64,000 nucleotides of DNA, from positions 21,018,001 through 21,082,000 of the forward strand of contig OY292278.1 of the NCBI GenBank assembly GCA_958496175.1. Reading direction: 5' to 3'. The position numbers and the translations under genes are program-made. Source of the DNA: Sisyra terminalis. Its lineage: Eukaryota > Arthropoda > Insecta > Neuroptera > Sisyridae. Positions 44,415-56,869 of the stretch are shown piece after piece (the stretch's first letter is position 1; each line of letters starts with the position of its first letter). The notes below the pieces were generated by a model. It made no database searches and had not been told where the DNA came from. It saw only the letters and a program-made list of their open reading frames with translations.

Positions 44415-44600
44415 GATTTTTACTAATTTGACATTAGAAATTGGCAGACTAACGTCAAAACGTTGATACTATTGAAGCTGATTATATCATTGATTTAAAA
44501 TCATTAGTTGTAACAAAATTTTGTGTTTTAATTGTACATTAAAAAAATTAAACTATTTTCCGATACACCTAATAATTTTTTACTGATTTGAATCGCTCGG
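44415..44600 (+). repeat. Interspersed repeat family I, copy 2
   Basis: GATTTTTACTAATTTGACAT, CGTCAAAACGTTGATACTAT, TTGATTTAAAATCATTAG and TTGTAACAAAATTTTGTGTT match 11228-11430 in order. Confidence 0.55.
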
Positions 44601-44604
44601 TGGC

Positions 44605-47600
44605 ATCTATTAGCGATCAAAATAAGGGATGTCTTACTGTAGACATATAGCTTGTTTTAAATGTAAAAAAAAAAGAATAAAATTTATTTACCCTCATTTA
44701 TTTGTAAGTTACAAATTCCTACTATTACTAGGACCGAAAATTTGTATTTGGATTCATAGAAGTTGGTATTATTTCTACAATTATAATAGTTTTGACAATG
44801 AAAAAGCTTTTTGAACATTTCCTGTACTAATCAATAATTTTCAACCTCAATATATTTACAAATAAATGAATGATGAAAATCGTTCGTAATTAATTTATAC
44901 AGTAGACAGTTCATTGTATTAAAATATGGATCAACGATCCATAAAATTATTATAAATCACAAGGTAATATACAAAAATAATGCCCAACTGCAATCAGGTC
45001 AAATGTGGTTTGTTTGTTGAATAATTAATGGCCAATCAACGCTGTCAATTTTCTAATGAATTAACTAATGAAAATTTTGAAATTTATTGATGTTATTATA
45101 TCAATCACACAAAATGAATGAATGAAAATTGGAAAATTATAAATTTTCTTTAAAAAATAAAGTAAATGATATATCAGTGCGAAACTAAAATGAAAGACTA
45201 ACATTGGGTATTAGAAATTATGTCAATTATGCCAACGGCTACTCATCTTTCATAGTAATAAAAATTAGCAGCGACTTGCTAATGATTTTTTTTTCTAATT
45301 TATTCTTTCCGACTTCTAAGTAGCTGATGATGAATCCATTAACGTGTACTTTCATGAGTCAATAACAATTAATCGTATGATTCAAGGATTGCAACATAAA
45401 TCGATTGATAATCGTGGAAAATTATCCAAATTACTGCATCGATTCTATTTCCAGATCGATTCCATGAAAATATTTTTAGCCGAAACATTCATGAAAAATT
45501 CCCCCCTAAGTGTTTGCGATGTTTGTATTTTCGACGAAATTATTCTGCAATGTGTGTCAGCCAAAAATTCTATTTACTCTCGTTAATTTCTCCTCGTATT
45601 CAACTTTCATATGCCCAAAGTGCCGAGACATTCTATTTTAAAAACCGAATGACATAATTACGCGACGAGACCACAACAAAAAAAAAAATTACAAATTCAC
45701 ATTTTGGTCAGATGCAATAAAATTCTTTGAATAATAATTTTTAAGTTCCAACTAAATTATTATAGTCTTTCTCTAATAAGACCTCCAATTCATATAAGTG
45801 ACAAACATCTGTTATCCTATTTTTTTTGGTCGATAAATATCGTAATAATAAAAACCATTAAGTTCCTCAATAATCAACTATAGTGCTAGAATTTTGCACA
45901 TGTTAAGAAATTTGATAAGCTTAAGATATTCACCCAAGACATTGTTAAGAGTTAGGCGACTTTAATAGGATTAAGGCAGCTATGCGAAAGTTTCGCCACA
46001 GTAAACTTGATCGAAAATCTCTTCAGAAGCTATTTAATGCAAATTGCATCTACGATGCAATTTCAATTAATTAAACCGAAATTAAGATTCGAGTTCCGCA
46101 TTTTTGTCTTTACGAGTCGATTTTAATTAGATTTTCAACTACATTACCCTACTAAAGAAACACGATCAAGTTAATAGTCCAATTTGTTTTCTCAAGTTTT
46201 CTTACATTACATTAAGCACTGGGAAAATTAAGAAAAAATTTAATCAATTTAAAAGAGTGTATAACTGCACGGAATTAAAACCAGTTCAGCAGATTTAAAT
46301 TTAAAAATAAAACACATATTTAGTGTATATGGTTACGTTTTGAGCCTTATCAGCTTTATAAAGCTCATAAGCTATAAAGCTTTACCAAGTCACAAGAGAA
46401 CAATTATTACGACTTAAATCTCACAAACCACAATTTTCGCAATCCGATGCATATTTTCGGAAAAACAATACCCAAAAATTAATTAAAATGTAAAAAAAAA
46501 CAAATGCTATCTCCCTCCACAAATACGAAGTTCGTACTACCTTAAACTTTTTCGAAAACCCGTTTCTAAATTTCCCTTATATTATTTATCATATTTCGTA
46601 ACACAAGTATTCTAAGTGAGCTCAACATCCCACTTGAGGAATCCCTCCCTCTCCTACGGGATAACATGAGAAGAAAATATAAAAAAATTGGTAAAAATCT
46701 TCATAGATACCCAAGTCACAATTAAAGCAACAAAATCTCACCAGACGAACTCCAAATTGGTCAGGAAATGCAAAAAATATTCCTATCCAATTGGCGACAT
46801 CTGGCAAGGTAACACCTGCATAGGTATCGGGTTATTTTGGCATTAAGGGTAACACGGAGGCAGTCGGGATTGCAAGGACAGGATAAAATATGCCATTTAT
46901 GGGCTTAAAGCCGGCTATAGAGATGTGCTGATGTGGACAACACTAAACCGAATAGCCGAATGGATTTAAAACGGAATCCTGGAATAACTACCCAGAACAC
47001 AAATTCTCAAAGATTATGATAAAAAATTTATAAAAGACCATGATAACACACCTTTAAATCTAACCCGGTTTGATCTTGGCTACCGCATGTCAACAGAACT
47101 AACCTATTCAGTTCGAAGGACCAAAATTAAAATTAGATTCCATGTTACTCTTTTGACTTTTACCTTATCCGGTGATATGTATTTTATACATTTGAAAAAT
47201 ATGTTAAAAATCTTGAAATATTTGAATGTTTATAACTATTGTTTCAATTGGTAATAGTTTAAGTTGAAATGCATTAATTGTTATTAGTTATATTTATGAG
47301 CAAAAACAAATTAATTGAGTATTCCTGTCACAATCTCTGAAATGAAATATTTCGCAATCTCAGCTGAGTCTGTCTACCGATATATATGACTTATAGAGAA
47401 AGAAATAGACTGAGAAGCGAATTCCAGCACCGTAATTCGAATTACATGAAAGGATTTAGTGAATCAGTGCCCCCATCTAGCGAATTGAAAATATACAAAA
47501 TTAGAATTACTGTAACATAAAATTCGAGAAAAATCAATCTAAGAAATAACTGATAATCTGTAAAAATGTACCTATCCTAAATTCAAGAATACATTCAGAT

Positions 47601-49150
47601 TGCAAAGATCAGATTACATCAATTTGAAAAGCGAATTAACTTTTCTTTATTCCAAAATGCTTTCTAAATTTGTAAGTATTAGGTAAAAATGTTTTTAAAA
47701 TGAATTATTTTCAACGATTCGTTTAAAAATTTGAGAAAATAATTTTTCATAATCAAATACGTTATTGAAATATTATTTTATGCAAATTAATGCCATTATA
47801 TTAAGCCCCATCTTCAATTCACCTCAGAAAACATTTGCATAAACGTGCTATACCACCAGCCTTGTCCGGATTCTACAGCACTAAAATATTCAATCAACCA
47901 ATATAAATTCCACATTTATTTTTTTTAATTCGATGATTAATAAATTTCAAAAAAGTAAATAATAAGTTCTTTAATAAATTACATTTTCCAGGAATATATG
48001 CGAGGCAAAATATTCGAATTAATTAAGTTTGATTGAATTAACCATCTCGATTGGCCTCAAGGTTGCGAAAATCAACGATAAAATCATTTTTAATATTATG
48101 TTAGAATATAAAATATATTCTTGTGCTCACAAAAAATGCTCTTATTACCCCATTTCCTCTTCCATTCTTCAAGTATTAAAATTTCAAAATTAATACCGAA
48201 TAGTTTATCTCTGTTCCGATTCAATTCGTCTTTGTTTTCCTCAGAAATTATGCTTCGCTGTTTCAAAGATTATATTTCCCAGAATTATCATTGCTATAAT
48301 AAGCGAAAAAGTTACATAATAATTGTATGTAAACTTGATCTAGTTATCAGAGATCTAGATACAAGCGAGTAGACTTGCGCAAAAAATTGGTATCGGTCAA
48401 AAAAACTTGGCCAACCGCGCTCCAATTTGGTCGTTTTTTTTATTGAAAAATCGATCGTATTCCGCGCGTTCGAATTATCTAATCGAGCATTTCCATAATA
48501 CTTACGAAGATGTTTAATCTTCCGCAAATCTTCTCAACCGGTGGTAACAATTGACACAGATTTTTTTTCAGTTGTATAACGTTGCAGTTTGTGAGAGTGT
48601 GAACTCGTGATAAAATTACATACTCTCGTCTATAAATTATTTACGATTAAACGATCGAGTGCATTTATGGCCTCAAATAGAGTAGAAAAGGAAAAGCGGT
48701 GCGGGTAAATACAGACAGAGGGAGCAACGGCCGCTTAAATAAATAATGTTTTAGATTAGTTAATAATTTATTTTTCTTAGGAGATATCAAATAGAGAAAC
48801 GAACGTCTCTCCAGAGAGCCGATAATAGAGGAATTTCTCGCGAGGAAAATACAGTTTCTTGACGAAAAGCAAGAATAATTGGATGGGAAAGAGTGGAGTG
48901 GATGCTGATGGAAAAATTAGAGTAAATATTTGATTAGAATTGCTCATGAATTGTTGATGCAAGTACGAGCTTTTGGGATCGAAGAAAAGGAATTGAAAAG
49001 CTTAATTTGCCTTTCTAATAGATGAACTATTTTCAAAGAAGTTTATCGAACATGAGCTTTACAGCTTCTATCCAATCATGCCGGCGGATCATATGAGCCG
49101 ACGGCATTTACTGACTGCTCTACTTGAAAAATATGAATAAAAAAAAGTGC
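44605..49150. other. Long unique AT-rich stretch
   Basis: No gene or repeat could be assigned. Sub-blocks with less AT bias lie at about 46620-47000 and 48380-48560 without recognisable coding. Short frames are uninformative. Confidence 0.4.
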
Positions 49151-49159
49151 ATTTGTACC

Positions 49160-49240
49160 TATGGATTATACTTCTTTGGTATTACTTATTTGGTTTGTAT
49201 TTATATTTGGTATTACTTATTTGGATTATACTTCTTTGTA
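49160..49240 (+). repeat. Local tandem duplication
   Basis: GGATTATACTTCTTTG occurs at 49162 and 49223; TTGGTATTACTTATTTGG occurs at 49177 and 49206. They form an interleaved short tandem repeat. Confidence 0.75.
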
Positions 49241-49511
49241 AAAATCGTTTTCTGGGAATAAACTTCAACCGATTTTGTTTTAATAAAAAAGGTTCATACA
49301 AAAACTTATCAATATTTGCCTTGCTATAATTATAAAATACTTGTAGCTACCCGTGAATACGAGATTTCGTTTCGTTTAAAAAATCGATTTTTTGTCCAAA
49401 AATATCAATGTTATTTTTTAAAGTTAAAAAAAATGTATTTCCTCAAAGCGCTGTGATTGGGTAGATTATAAAGCCGTTATAACATTCATAAATGTCTCTA
49501 TTTGTATTGTT

Positions 49512-49864
49512 ATTATTGCAAAGAATTCGCGCCCTGAAATAACCACAAATTCAATAAATTTAAAATTAAACTTCACTTCTCTCATTGATCAGTAGCAAAA
49601 GTATTCCAATCCTGCAATGCATGATGGGAAATGCGTCAAGATGTGGCGCCGCCACAAGTGTATCTAGAGTACTAACTTTGATAGTTTGTATAAAAGTACA
49701 GTTTCGATTAGTTAGTATTGTAGATAGTTAGTTACATCTTGACATATTTCGCATCATGCATTGCAGGATTGGAATACCTTTGCCACTGACCAATGAGAGA
49801 AGTGAAGTTAAATTTTAAATCTTTTGAATTCCCTATTATTTCAGGGTGAGAATTATTGGCAATC
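49512..49864. mobile_element. Foldback element with ~130-bp inverted arms
   Basis: The left arm AAGAATTCGCGCCCTGAAAT, TTAAACTTCACTTCTCTCAT, GTATTCCAATCCTGCAATGC, ATGATG, GCGTCAAGATGT is repeated inverted at 49735-49864 (CATCTTGACATATTTCGCAT, CATGCATTGCAGGATTGGAA, ATGAGAGAAGTGAAG). The arms surround about 90 bp containing TATAAAAGTACAG. No coding frame. Confidence 0.85.
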
Positions 49865-50873
49865 ATGTATTGTAAAATAGGAATACCTTCTTTTATATTA
49901 CCTCAATAGTTACAATGAAGTTAAGATGAATCATAGTTCAAATGAAATTTGAATTAGTATACGTTCCGAAGGTTATGTGATGCATGGCTTGTTTTTTAGA
50001 AATTTCGTTACATTGATGCTCATTTGATGCTCATGATTTCATTATATTGAAAATACTCAACACGAAAAATAATCTGCGAAAATTAACGAATTCTATGAAC
50101 TATCATTATCGTTCGATATTCACAACCTGAGCCATTTTTTGCGTAAAATATATCGTTATCGATTGAAGTAAGTCATAAGCAAATTTAATTTAGATCAATT
50201 TCTTAAGAAACAACATTAACTTTTTAGACAAAAAAAAAATATTTTTTCCTTGAAAACGAAGCGAAATATCGTATTTTTGTATTCTTCATTTTCGATTTAT
50301 CGTATTTATGATTCTGCTATAATAACTTGTGGTTAGAATATAGGAGTAGGTAAAATATTAGGAATAAACCAATTTCTGAACAAGGATCCTTGTTTTTGTC
50401 CAAGGCTCTTTTTGCCCAAGCTTGGCTAATCATTGACCCTAATCTTCCCATTCGCAACTCTAATATGGACTAATATAGGTTTACCAAAGTTAGGGTTCCA
50501 GTATTGTCGTTTAACTCATTGGGTCCCTACATGGAGATGTGCATGGAACTCCGGAGTTAAACCCTCACGTACCTATGAGTAATACCCATAGATACCCATA
50601 AAATAATACCCATTGGGTATCTATTGATTATATACTACCCTTAATAGTTGAAATATTTCTATAAATATAATAAACAATGAGTTCATATTTTAGATATTTC
50701 TCCCGAAAACATTTACACATAGAATACAATCATAATAGTAACAAAAAAAGGGTTTATCCCGTACAATGACATGATTTATCGAAAAATTTATCGTAAATTT
50801 ACCAATCTAATCGTAGATGTGTATTTTTGAAAATGCGTTAGTTTTGCATCCTATGTATCATATTGTTACGTTT

Positions 50874-51200
50874 TCACGGTACTTTTATTTATTTTGACGT
50901 GTTCAATAAGATTTGTTTCAGAACATATAACAATAATACCATTTATTTTAAGACACACGTTTATTATTACAGACTATTTATATAATTTAACAATTATTTT
51001 AACAGTTGTAACTATTTACTTATTCCGTGGCCGTTCTGGCGACGGTCGGTTGCCTTATTTATTTATTTTCTGTGTTCTGGAAATTTCCAGATTGTTCCAG
51101 GCACTTATCGTTGATTCTCGGAGAGTGTTCTGGATCGTCTTCCGTCTCTTTTCAATGTTATTGTTAGAACTTTCGAATGTTTTAAGTCCACAACAATATG
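50874..51200 (+). mobile_element. Solo or fragmentary LTR (copy 2)
   Basis: Starts TGTTACGTTTTCACGG and follows the same block order as 539-835: AAGATTTGTTTCAG, ACATATAACAA, CCATTTATTTTAAG, GTTTATTATTACAG, CTTATTTATTTATTTTC, GTGTTCTGGAAA. It runs about 100 bp further than copy 1. No adjacent gag-pol or partner LTR is present. A GTATCAT repeat lies outside both ends but does not fit a TG...CA boundary. Confidence 0.6.
51075..51102 (+). promoter_or_regulatory. Heat-shock-element-like array in LTR copy 2
   Basis: TTC-tg-GAA-at-TTC-ca-GAT-tg-TTC-ca-GG: three perfect pentamer units, then a one-base-off unit, then another TTC in phase. The phase and position match the array at 787-809. Confidence 0.55.
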
Positions 51201-51204
51201 CAAC

Positions 51205-52445
51205 AGTTACAAAGCACACTCGCTTCGTGTATCATGAATGAGCATGCGTGACAGACGAGCTTAAATGAGATATTTCATTTCGGAGATTGTACTAGGAATA
51301 CTCAACTTAGCTGTGATTTCTCATAAATATAATTAATAATTATTATAATAACGATAACTTATGATGCATTTCATCTTAAACTATGATCTGTTGAATTAAT
51401 ATTTATAAATATTCAAATAATTTAGGATTTTAAACATTTTTTTAAATGTTGTAGTAAATATATATCACCGAATTATACGATCTATTTTTAACACCATAAC
51501 GGGAAGTCGTATTGAGCATAGTAGGCAATTACATAAGAAACATTCAACTCACAAGCATAAATTGATTTGACCATTATTGTACATTCGTTTTTCAGTAAGG
51601 TGTGGCAACTTAGATCCCAATTGAAACCTTTGGGGTCTTAGGATACTAGAAGAGGACATATTCTCCCAGACGAGGCATTATTTACTAACATTTTTTCGAT
51701 AAAAGTATGTCCCAAACACCAAGCAAGTACATATATGATAACAAAAGTTTTCAACTTTGAAACAAAAGTACAATTTTGAATTAATACCCAACTATCGAAA
51801 CTTTTTAGACAGTTGTAGAAAATATGTGAAAACGTACGCTGTTCCTCTTTCCTGGCGACTTGTAGTCTTTGTTACTTTTTCTGATGCATTTTCTACCCCT
51901 AATAATTTACTTTTTCTACAACTCTATGTTAATTTATTGATGGCATCGTAAACTTTGAAAACACTATTTGTTTACAATGAATGATGTTATACCCCCATTT
52001 AGCAAGGCAGCTGCTATGTCTTTGTTTGGAAACGACAAATTGAAAAAAATGCAAAACAACAAAATTTACTCATAAATAAAAACTTGTGCGTTGATGTGAG
52101 ATTACTTTTCGCTGGGAAAATAATAAATTTTGATTTTCAACATTGAGAGGAAGAAAACAATTTTGAGTTCCGTTATTGGAGTGTTGTGATGCATTTGCAA
52201 TTTTATTATAATATTCTATAGGGTGTTACACTTTTAAAATATAATTTTAGTAAAACATGATTTGATTTGACGATTTGCTGGATTGTTAAGAGTACTAGAG
52301 TCCCAAAGATATTAGCTTTAGTGTTACATGCTGGTGGAGGGATTATTGTCTTATTAAAGAAACAATTTATTGATTTTTTGGGTATTTAAACTTATTTAAA
52401 AGAAATTTTGTACACTATGGTAAATAAAACAAGTGAAAAATTAAT
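51205..52445. other. AT-rich stretch, no gene seen
   Basis: No feature recognised. Confidence 0.45.
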
Positions 52446-52449
52446 TTCA

Positions 52450-52575
52450 AAGCCTACTATTGAACAAATGAACAAATGGTCAAGGAAAGTCGATTCGAAA
52501 CATACGTGCTTCGGGTTCGAACCGAGTTTACGAATTTTTATTAACTCTACAGTCGCTAATGAACTTAGCAGCTAT
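52450..52575 (+). repeat. tRNA-derived SINE, diverged 5' part
   Basis: AGCCTACTATTG, ATGGTCAAGG, then a perfect B box GGGTTCGAACC (52513-52523), TTTACGAATTTTTATTAACT and CTACAGTCGCTAATGAACTT follow the family order. The A box is eroded and the 3' end is missing. Confidence 0.6.
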
Positions 52576-52671
52576 TTTTGGGTTTTGATATTTTTGATAG
52601 TTCTTAGAGGTTCCAAAAATGCGTTCGTCCTAGAGTCTCTCCGCGTGTATAGTCGACCCTGATCGTAATAT

Positions 52672-53236
52672 ATAGGTTGTCTCAAAAGTTTTCCTAATAT
52701 GAAATTAATACACAATGTTTATTGTTTCGATATGATTTATTTTGGTATATAAGAATCCTTTTGCTTGATTACCTTCTTTCATTTTTCTGGAAGCCTTATA
52801 GCTTCTTTCCAAAAATTTTGTATTGGACAAAAGCTAATCTTGGAGGTGCGATTTTATTTCGCTAATGGATTAATAGAACTTATCGAGATAAGAGTTTTTT
52901 AAGGGTAGAAAAAAACAATAATTAGATGGAGTAATATTTGGTCAGAATGCGGAAAAATCCGCATACAGAATGCGGAAAAATATCCCAATCAAACTGTGAT
53001 AGCTTTTCTTTTACCACTAATGTAATATATGGTTACGCGCTATCATGATGAAAATTGCATCTCCAGGAATAATATTGGTCCAAAATTCAAAAATTTTATA
53101 AAGAAGGTATAATAAGGCTTCCTGAGAAATGGAAAGGGATAATAGAGCAAAAGGGTTCTTATATTTCATAATAAATTATATCGAAACAGGAAATATTGTG
53201 TTTTCATTTCATATTAGAAAAGGGATAGAACTTATG
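52672..53236 (-). mobile_element. Mariner-like element, internally deleted, long inverted ends
   Basis: The left end ATAGGTTGTCTCAAAAGTTT, CTAATATGAAAT, GTTTCGATATGATTTATT, TATAAGAATCCTTTTGC continues to AAGCC at about 52798. The right end repeats most of it in reverse complement (GCAAAAGGGTTCTTATA at 53149; AATAAATTATATCGAAAC; ATTTCATATTAG), giving inverted ends near 150 bp. Between them the minus strand reads QFDWDIFPHS and a shifted DQILLHLIIVFF, resembling the mariner segment DxFPHPPYSPDLAPSDYHLF. A 23-bp duplication at 52943-52983 disrupts this site. The transposase would have cut and pasted at TA; this copy is dead. Confidence 0.65.
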
Positions 53237-53239
53237 GGA

Positions 53240-55745
53240 AAATCAATAAAAATATAAAATTTGAGTTATTTGTAGTTACGTGCACTCCAAAAACCCCAGC
53301 GAATATAATTTTTTTCAAGATTCAGATGCTACTTAAATTGATGACAAATGATACTTACTATATAGCTATCCAAAACCACGAATTGGTTAAAAAATACTGC
53401 CTCATTTAATGAAGTAGGCATCTTTCATTAGTTTTCTGTCCAATTTAACAAAATACGCTAGAATTACCCATTCCGCGGAATGGACTTACATTTATATACT
53501 GACCAAGCCATATACACGCATTTCCATTGACAATTTAACATGGAATTTTCCATCAAAACGTAAATTTCTTTTTCAAAAATTTTAAATAGGATACCAGAAA
53601 ACGTAGTCAAAACATTTAAAATAAAAACTATACGAAATTCTATCAAACAACTAATTTTAAAATAATACTTTTTTAACGAAAGGTATAAGTATATTTTTAC
53701 TAAAGATTAATTTGTATTCAAGTAATGCTTTACTTAAAATTTCACACAAAATACTTTTTTTGTTTAACTGTTTTTTTTCCTGCTGAGACTATTAATATTC
53801 ATGAGCAATTCCCAAAATGTGACGCCTTAAGAAAGATCAAATAAGATTGAATTAGTCCAGCTAAAGCTCTTAATGCATATTTCTATTTCATGCCTTATTT
53901 ATCTCCCAAATTGAATTTCATTCTATATACTTGCCATCCAAAAAAAAAATTATAATTATTTTTTTTTGTCATTTATATTTCGATCAAATGTAAGTTATTC
54001 TTATTCGACATAAAATCCCTTACTCAGGAAATAGAAGGCGCCACATTAATCCCTCCATTTCCCCTAAACCGATTTTTTTTATATCACAAAAGCAATAAAG
54101 CTGCAAAATCAGCAGCCGTTGGCTATTCAATTTGAGCCATAGAATTCTTCAATTGAAAATTTCGTCAATTGATGTTTGATTGAAATTCGAGTTTCGAAAG
54201 CAATAAATCTAATTGAACAATTGTAAGTCTAATTTCGTCAAATGGAAGAGCCAAGATTGCGAAATCTCGGTCGATCGGGACACACTGTAGATATATATGT
54301 GGAGGTAGGTTGTACCTTCCAGCATAATACTGGTCCAGAATAAATGAGTGGAGTCGACAACGCCGGAAATCAAAATAGTGACACAGTGACGTCATTTCCG
54401 GTTCACATTTAGCGCACACCGACCCTCCTGCTCTTCAATATTTCCCGACAATCTATGGCTATTCATTGTTACGTAGGTATGTGTTTATATGTCCTGTGCT
54501 TCGTTATTTCCATCGCTGCTTTTGTTTCAACTTTGATGAAGTGGATGCCGACGCTTGATCCAGGGAATAAACCAGGAAGACATGAGTGGAACCACTCAAA
54601 CGAGTGCATTACACCCAATGGCATAATGCCACATTATGAAATATTTATTTGCATAATTTTAAAAGTTGTGGTCAACTTTTATCTCCCCACAACAAAGTTA
54701 TAATATACAGATGCACTTCCTGGACAATTTCGGGAACAATAAACTCAGCAGGGACACCCGGAGAAAAGTTGGACAACATATTACTAAAAGAAAAATTAAA
54801 ATTGCCAGTAAATTTAACGTTGAATTCATTTCGAACTAGTTACGCTTTCTAGAAATAAATCGCGCCATTTTTTGTTGTAAACTTTACAGACTTGATTTTT
54901 TGTCACAACTTTATAAATTTGAAGCGGAAATCTTTGTTTATTTTCAACATAAATATTTAGTTTCTAAAGCAACAAAAACGATCCAGTCGGATGGCACATG
55001 ACCGCTGAAGGAAAAACCGCAAAATTCAAACGTCCAACTTTGGAATTTGAGGAAAAATATTGAGTTAAAATTTCAAGAACTATAGTGTCTATATTAATAA
55101 ATAAGAGTGGGTAAAAGAATAAAATTACTTTCGAAGCAATATTTTTGCATTGAACTCGACCTTGACAATCAAATTTAATAGGTGCCTATGTAGGCGAAAT
55201 AATTAATATTAATCTTAATTTACCCATAATAGCGAAAGTAATACAGTTCCAATCTAAAAATTGGACAAATTAAATTCTATTCAATTTCTATTTTACTTTT
55301 ATTTACCTAATCGAGGTAAAAATCGAAATTCATGAATAAAGTACTCATTAATTAGCGCTAATTAGTACCAGTAACCAATTAATGAATTTTTTAGGTTGGC
55401 TAGTAAATCCTAGGAAACTTCTCGCAAATACGATATTTTTAGTTAAATTACAAACTATTCAATTTAATAAGTAACCGATAAGCCGATTGTCAAAATTGTA
55501 TTACCATCGGGCGGATATAACGCTCTTTTTTTAAACGAGAAATATTTCTCTATCGGCTTCATTGTCTTCTAAATGTTTAGTAATACATAAAGCACTTAAT
55601 TCTTCCAAGGTTTGCATTAAAATATTTTTAAAATATTGAATCAATGTAGTAGGATATAAGTAGAGAAGAGGACAGCTGCCCCTTATTGAACGAGAAGTTT
55701 ACATGTATTGGAATTTGAGTACACATTGAAAAATAATGTCAGTAA
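53240..55745. other. Mostly unique sequence, less AT-rich at 54160-54860
   Basis: No gene assigned. 54160-54860 has frames of 84 (minus) and 82 (plus) codons. The plus frame starts with a hydrophobic stretch (about 54470-54545) but has no recognisable family and no intact long frame. Confidence 0.35.
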
Positions 55746-55750
55746 ATAAC

Positions 55751-56014
55751 CATTGAGATGTAAGACTAGAGTGAACATGCTCTATAAACATTGTGGTATA
55801 TTTAAATTGTCCTTTCCCCTCAATTTTTTGAGTGCTCGTACCCTTCCCACAGCATATTTGTACAATATATATTCTCTCCTTTCTAAATTGGCATATAGAG
55901 CAAAATGAAATATAAGTCCTAACGACGGTCACGATAAAGCGACGGAGCTCGATGGCAGTCGTTATATTTTCGACAGATTTAAGACTAAGCTCACTCTAGT
56001 CATACAGCTCAATG
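55751..56014. mobile_element. MITE (same family as 5438-5722), copy 2
   Basis: Starts CATTGAGATGTAAGACTAGA and ends with AAGCTCACTCTAGTCATACA-GCTCAATG, an inverted repeat of the start. The interior shares GAGTGCTCGTACCC, CATATTTGTACAATATATA, TTGGCATATAGAGCA and CTAACGACGGTCACG with copy 1. The flanking octamers TAAATAAC and ATAAAAAC are only weakly alike. Confidence 0.75.
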
Positions 56015-56191
56015 ATAAAAACATGGAACTAAAAATTGTCAACAAAGTTATAAATGATAATTTTCAGAGAAAATAGTACAAATTTTTTGTCGATCATTTG
56101 TAAACATTTTTTCAAACACTAATTCGCTATTGTTTTCGATTGCCTAGCTTACCTGCTTGCAGGCCAAACCCCAGGCTTTGCTCATAGAGAT

Positions 56192-56340
56192 CACTGAGCT
56201 GTAGACTAGAGTGAACGTTGTCCATAAGCCCAATGTTAAATTAAAATTATTATTTCCCCTCAATTTGTCGAGTTGTCGTACCCTTTCCACATCATACTTC
56301 TACAAAATATATTCTCACTTCTCTCCCTGTTGAAAAAGAG
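56192..56340 (+). mobile_element. MITE copy 3, truncated
   Basis: CACTGAGCTGTAGACTAGAG, TGAACG, CATAAGCCCAATGTTAAAT, GTCGTACCCTTTCCACA and TACAAAATATATTCTC match the left half of the family. The right half is absent. Confidence 0.7.
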
Positions 56341-56442
56341 TTAATATTGTAATGGTTGGCATGTAGATATTTGCATTAGTTTAATTCTAACAACCTCTTT
56401 ACTTGTGCACTTCAGATAATTCAATATGGCGATGTATTTTTT

Positions 56443-56584
56443 TATTGCTATTTACTCTGGCTTTATAACTACTAAGGTCTTTAACGACTCTAGGGTTAAT
56501 AAAAATCTGTAATCGAGAAATATTGAAAATTTGCACGAACCCAAAACCACGCGGTCACCTAGACCATTAGGCCACCAGTAGGGT
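56443..56584 (-). repeat. tRNA-derived SINE, head-to-head member 1
   Basis: The plus strand begins TTGCTATTTACTCTGGCTTT-ATAACTA (the family 3' end, inverted), then CTAGGGTTAATAAAAATC, and ends near GGCCACCAGTAGGG. The A box region (TGGCCTAATGG on minus) and the B box region are eroded. Confidence 0.7.
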
Positions 56585-56706
56585 AGCGTTTTATTTTATG
56601 CTGCTATAATTTTTCACACTGAATTAAAAATAACAACGCGAAAGCAAAGAAAAAAAAACCTTTTATATATTTAACATTTGCATAGGACCAAAATCCAAAA
56701 TTAAAG

Positions 56707-56868
56707 TCTACGGGTGGCCAAGTGGTCCAGGTGGCCGCTCCAAAACTGATAGGTAGTGGGTTTGATCCTCATATTGTGTAAATTTTCAATATACCTCGAT
56801 AACAGATTTAATTAACCATAGAGTCGCTAAAAGACGTAAAAAGTTATAAAGCGACGGTAAATAGCAAT
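56707..56868 (+). repeat. tRNA-derived SINE, full-length member of a head-to-head pair
   Basis: GGGTGGCCAAGTGG has an A-box-like TGGCCAAGTGG (56715-56725); GGGTTTGATCC is B-box-like (56758-56768). CATATTG, AAATTTTCAATA and GAGTCGCTAAAAGAC follow, and the unit ends AAGTTATAAAGCGACGGTAA-ATAGCAA. It faces the inverted copy at 56443-56584, with heads about 120 bp apart. Confidence 0.8.
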
Positions 56869-56869
56869 T

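Noticed and set aside
46622..46807. Minus-strand frame with a GEGGIPQVG string recalling the GVPQG motif of reverse transcriptases
   Set aside because: Neighbouring residues do not follow the expected palm-domain pattern and no other reverse transcriptase block lies nearby.
50385..50432. CCAAG/CTTGG-rich block as another copy of the insertion ends at 10264-10830
   Set aside because: Only short words shared; no ordered alignment.
50607..50621. ATACCCATTGGGTAT palindrome as an operator or family H member
   Set aside because: Similarity to family H is too short and the surrounding sequence does not align.
50894..51241. 115-codon frame as a membrane protein gene
   Set aside because: It lies within the LTR and is an artefact of the T-rich strand.
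52513..52523. Perfect B box GGGTTCGAACC suggesting a tRNA gene
   Set aside because: No A box at the right distance, no acceptor stem, and the flanks match the SINE family.
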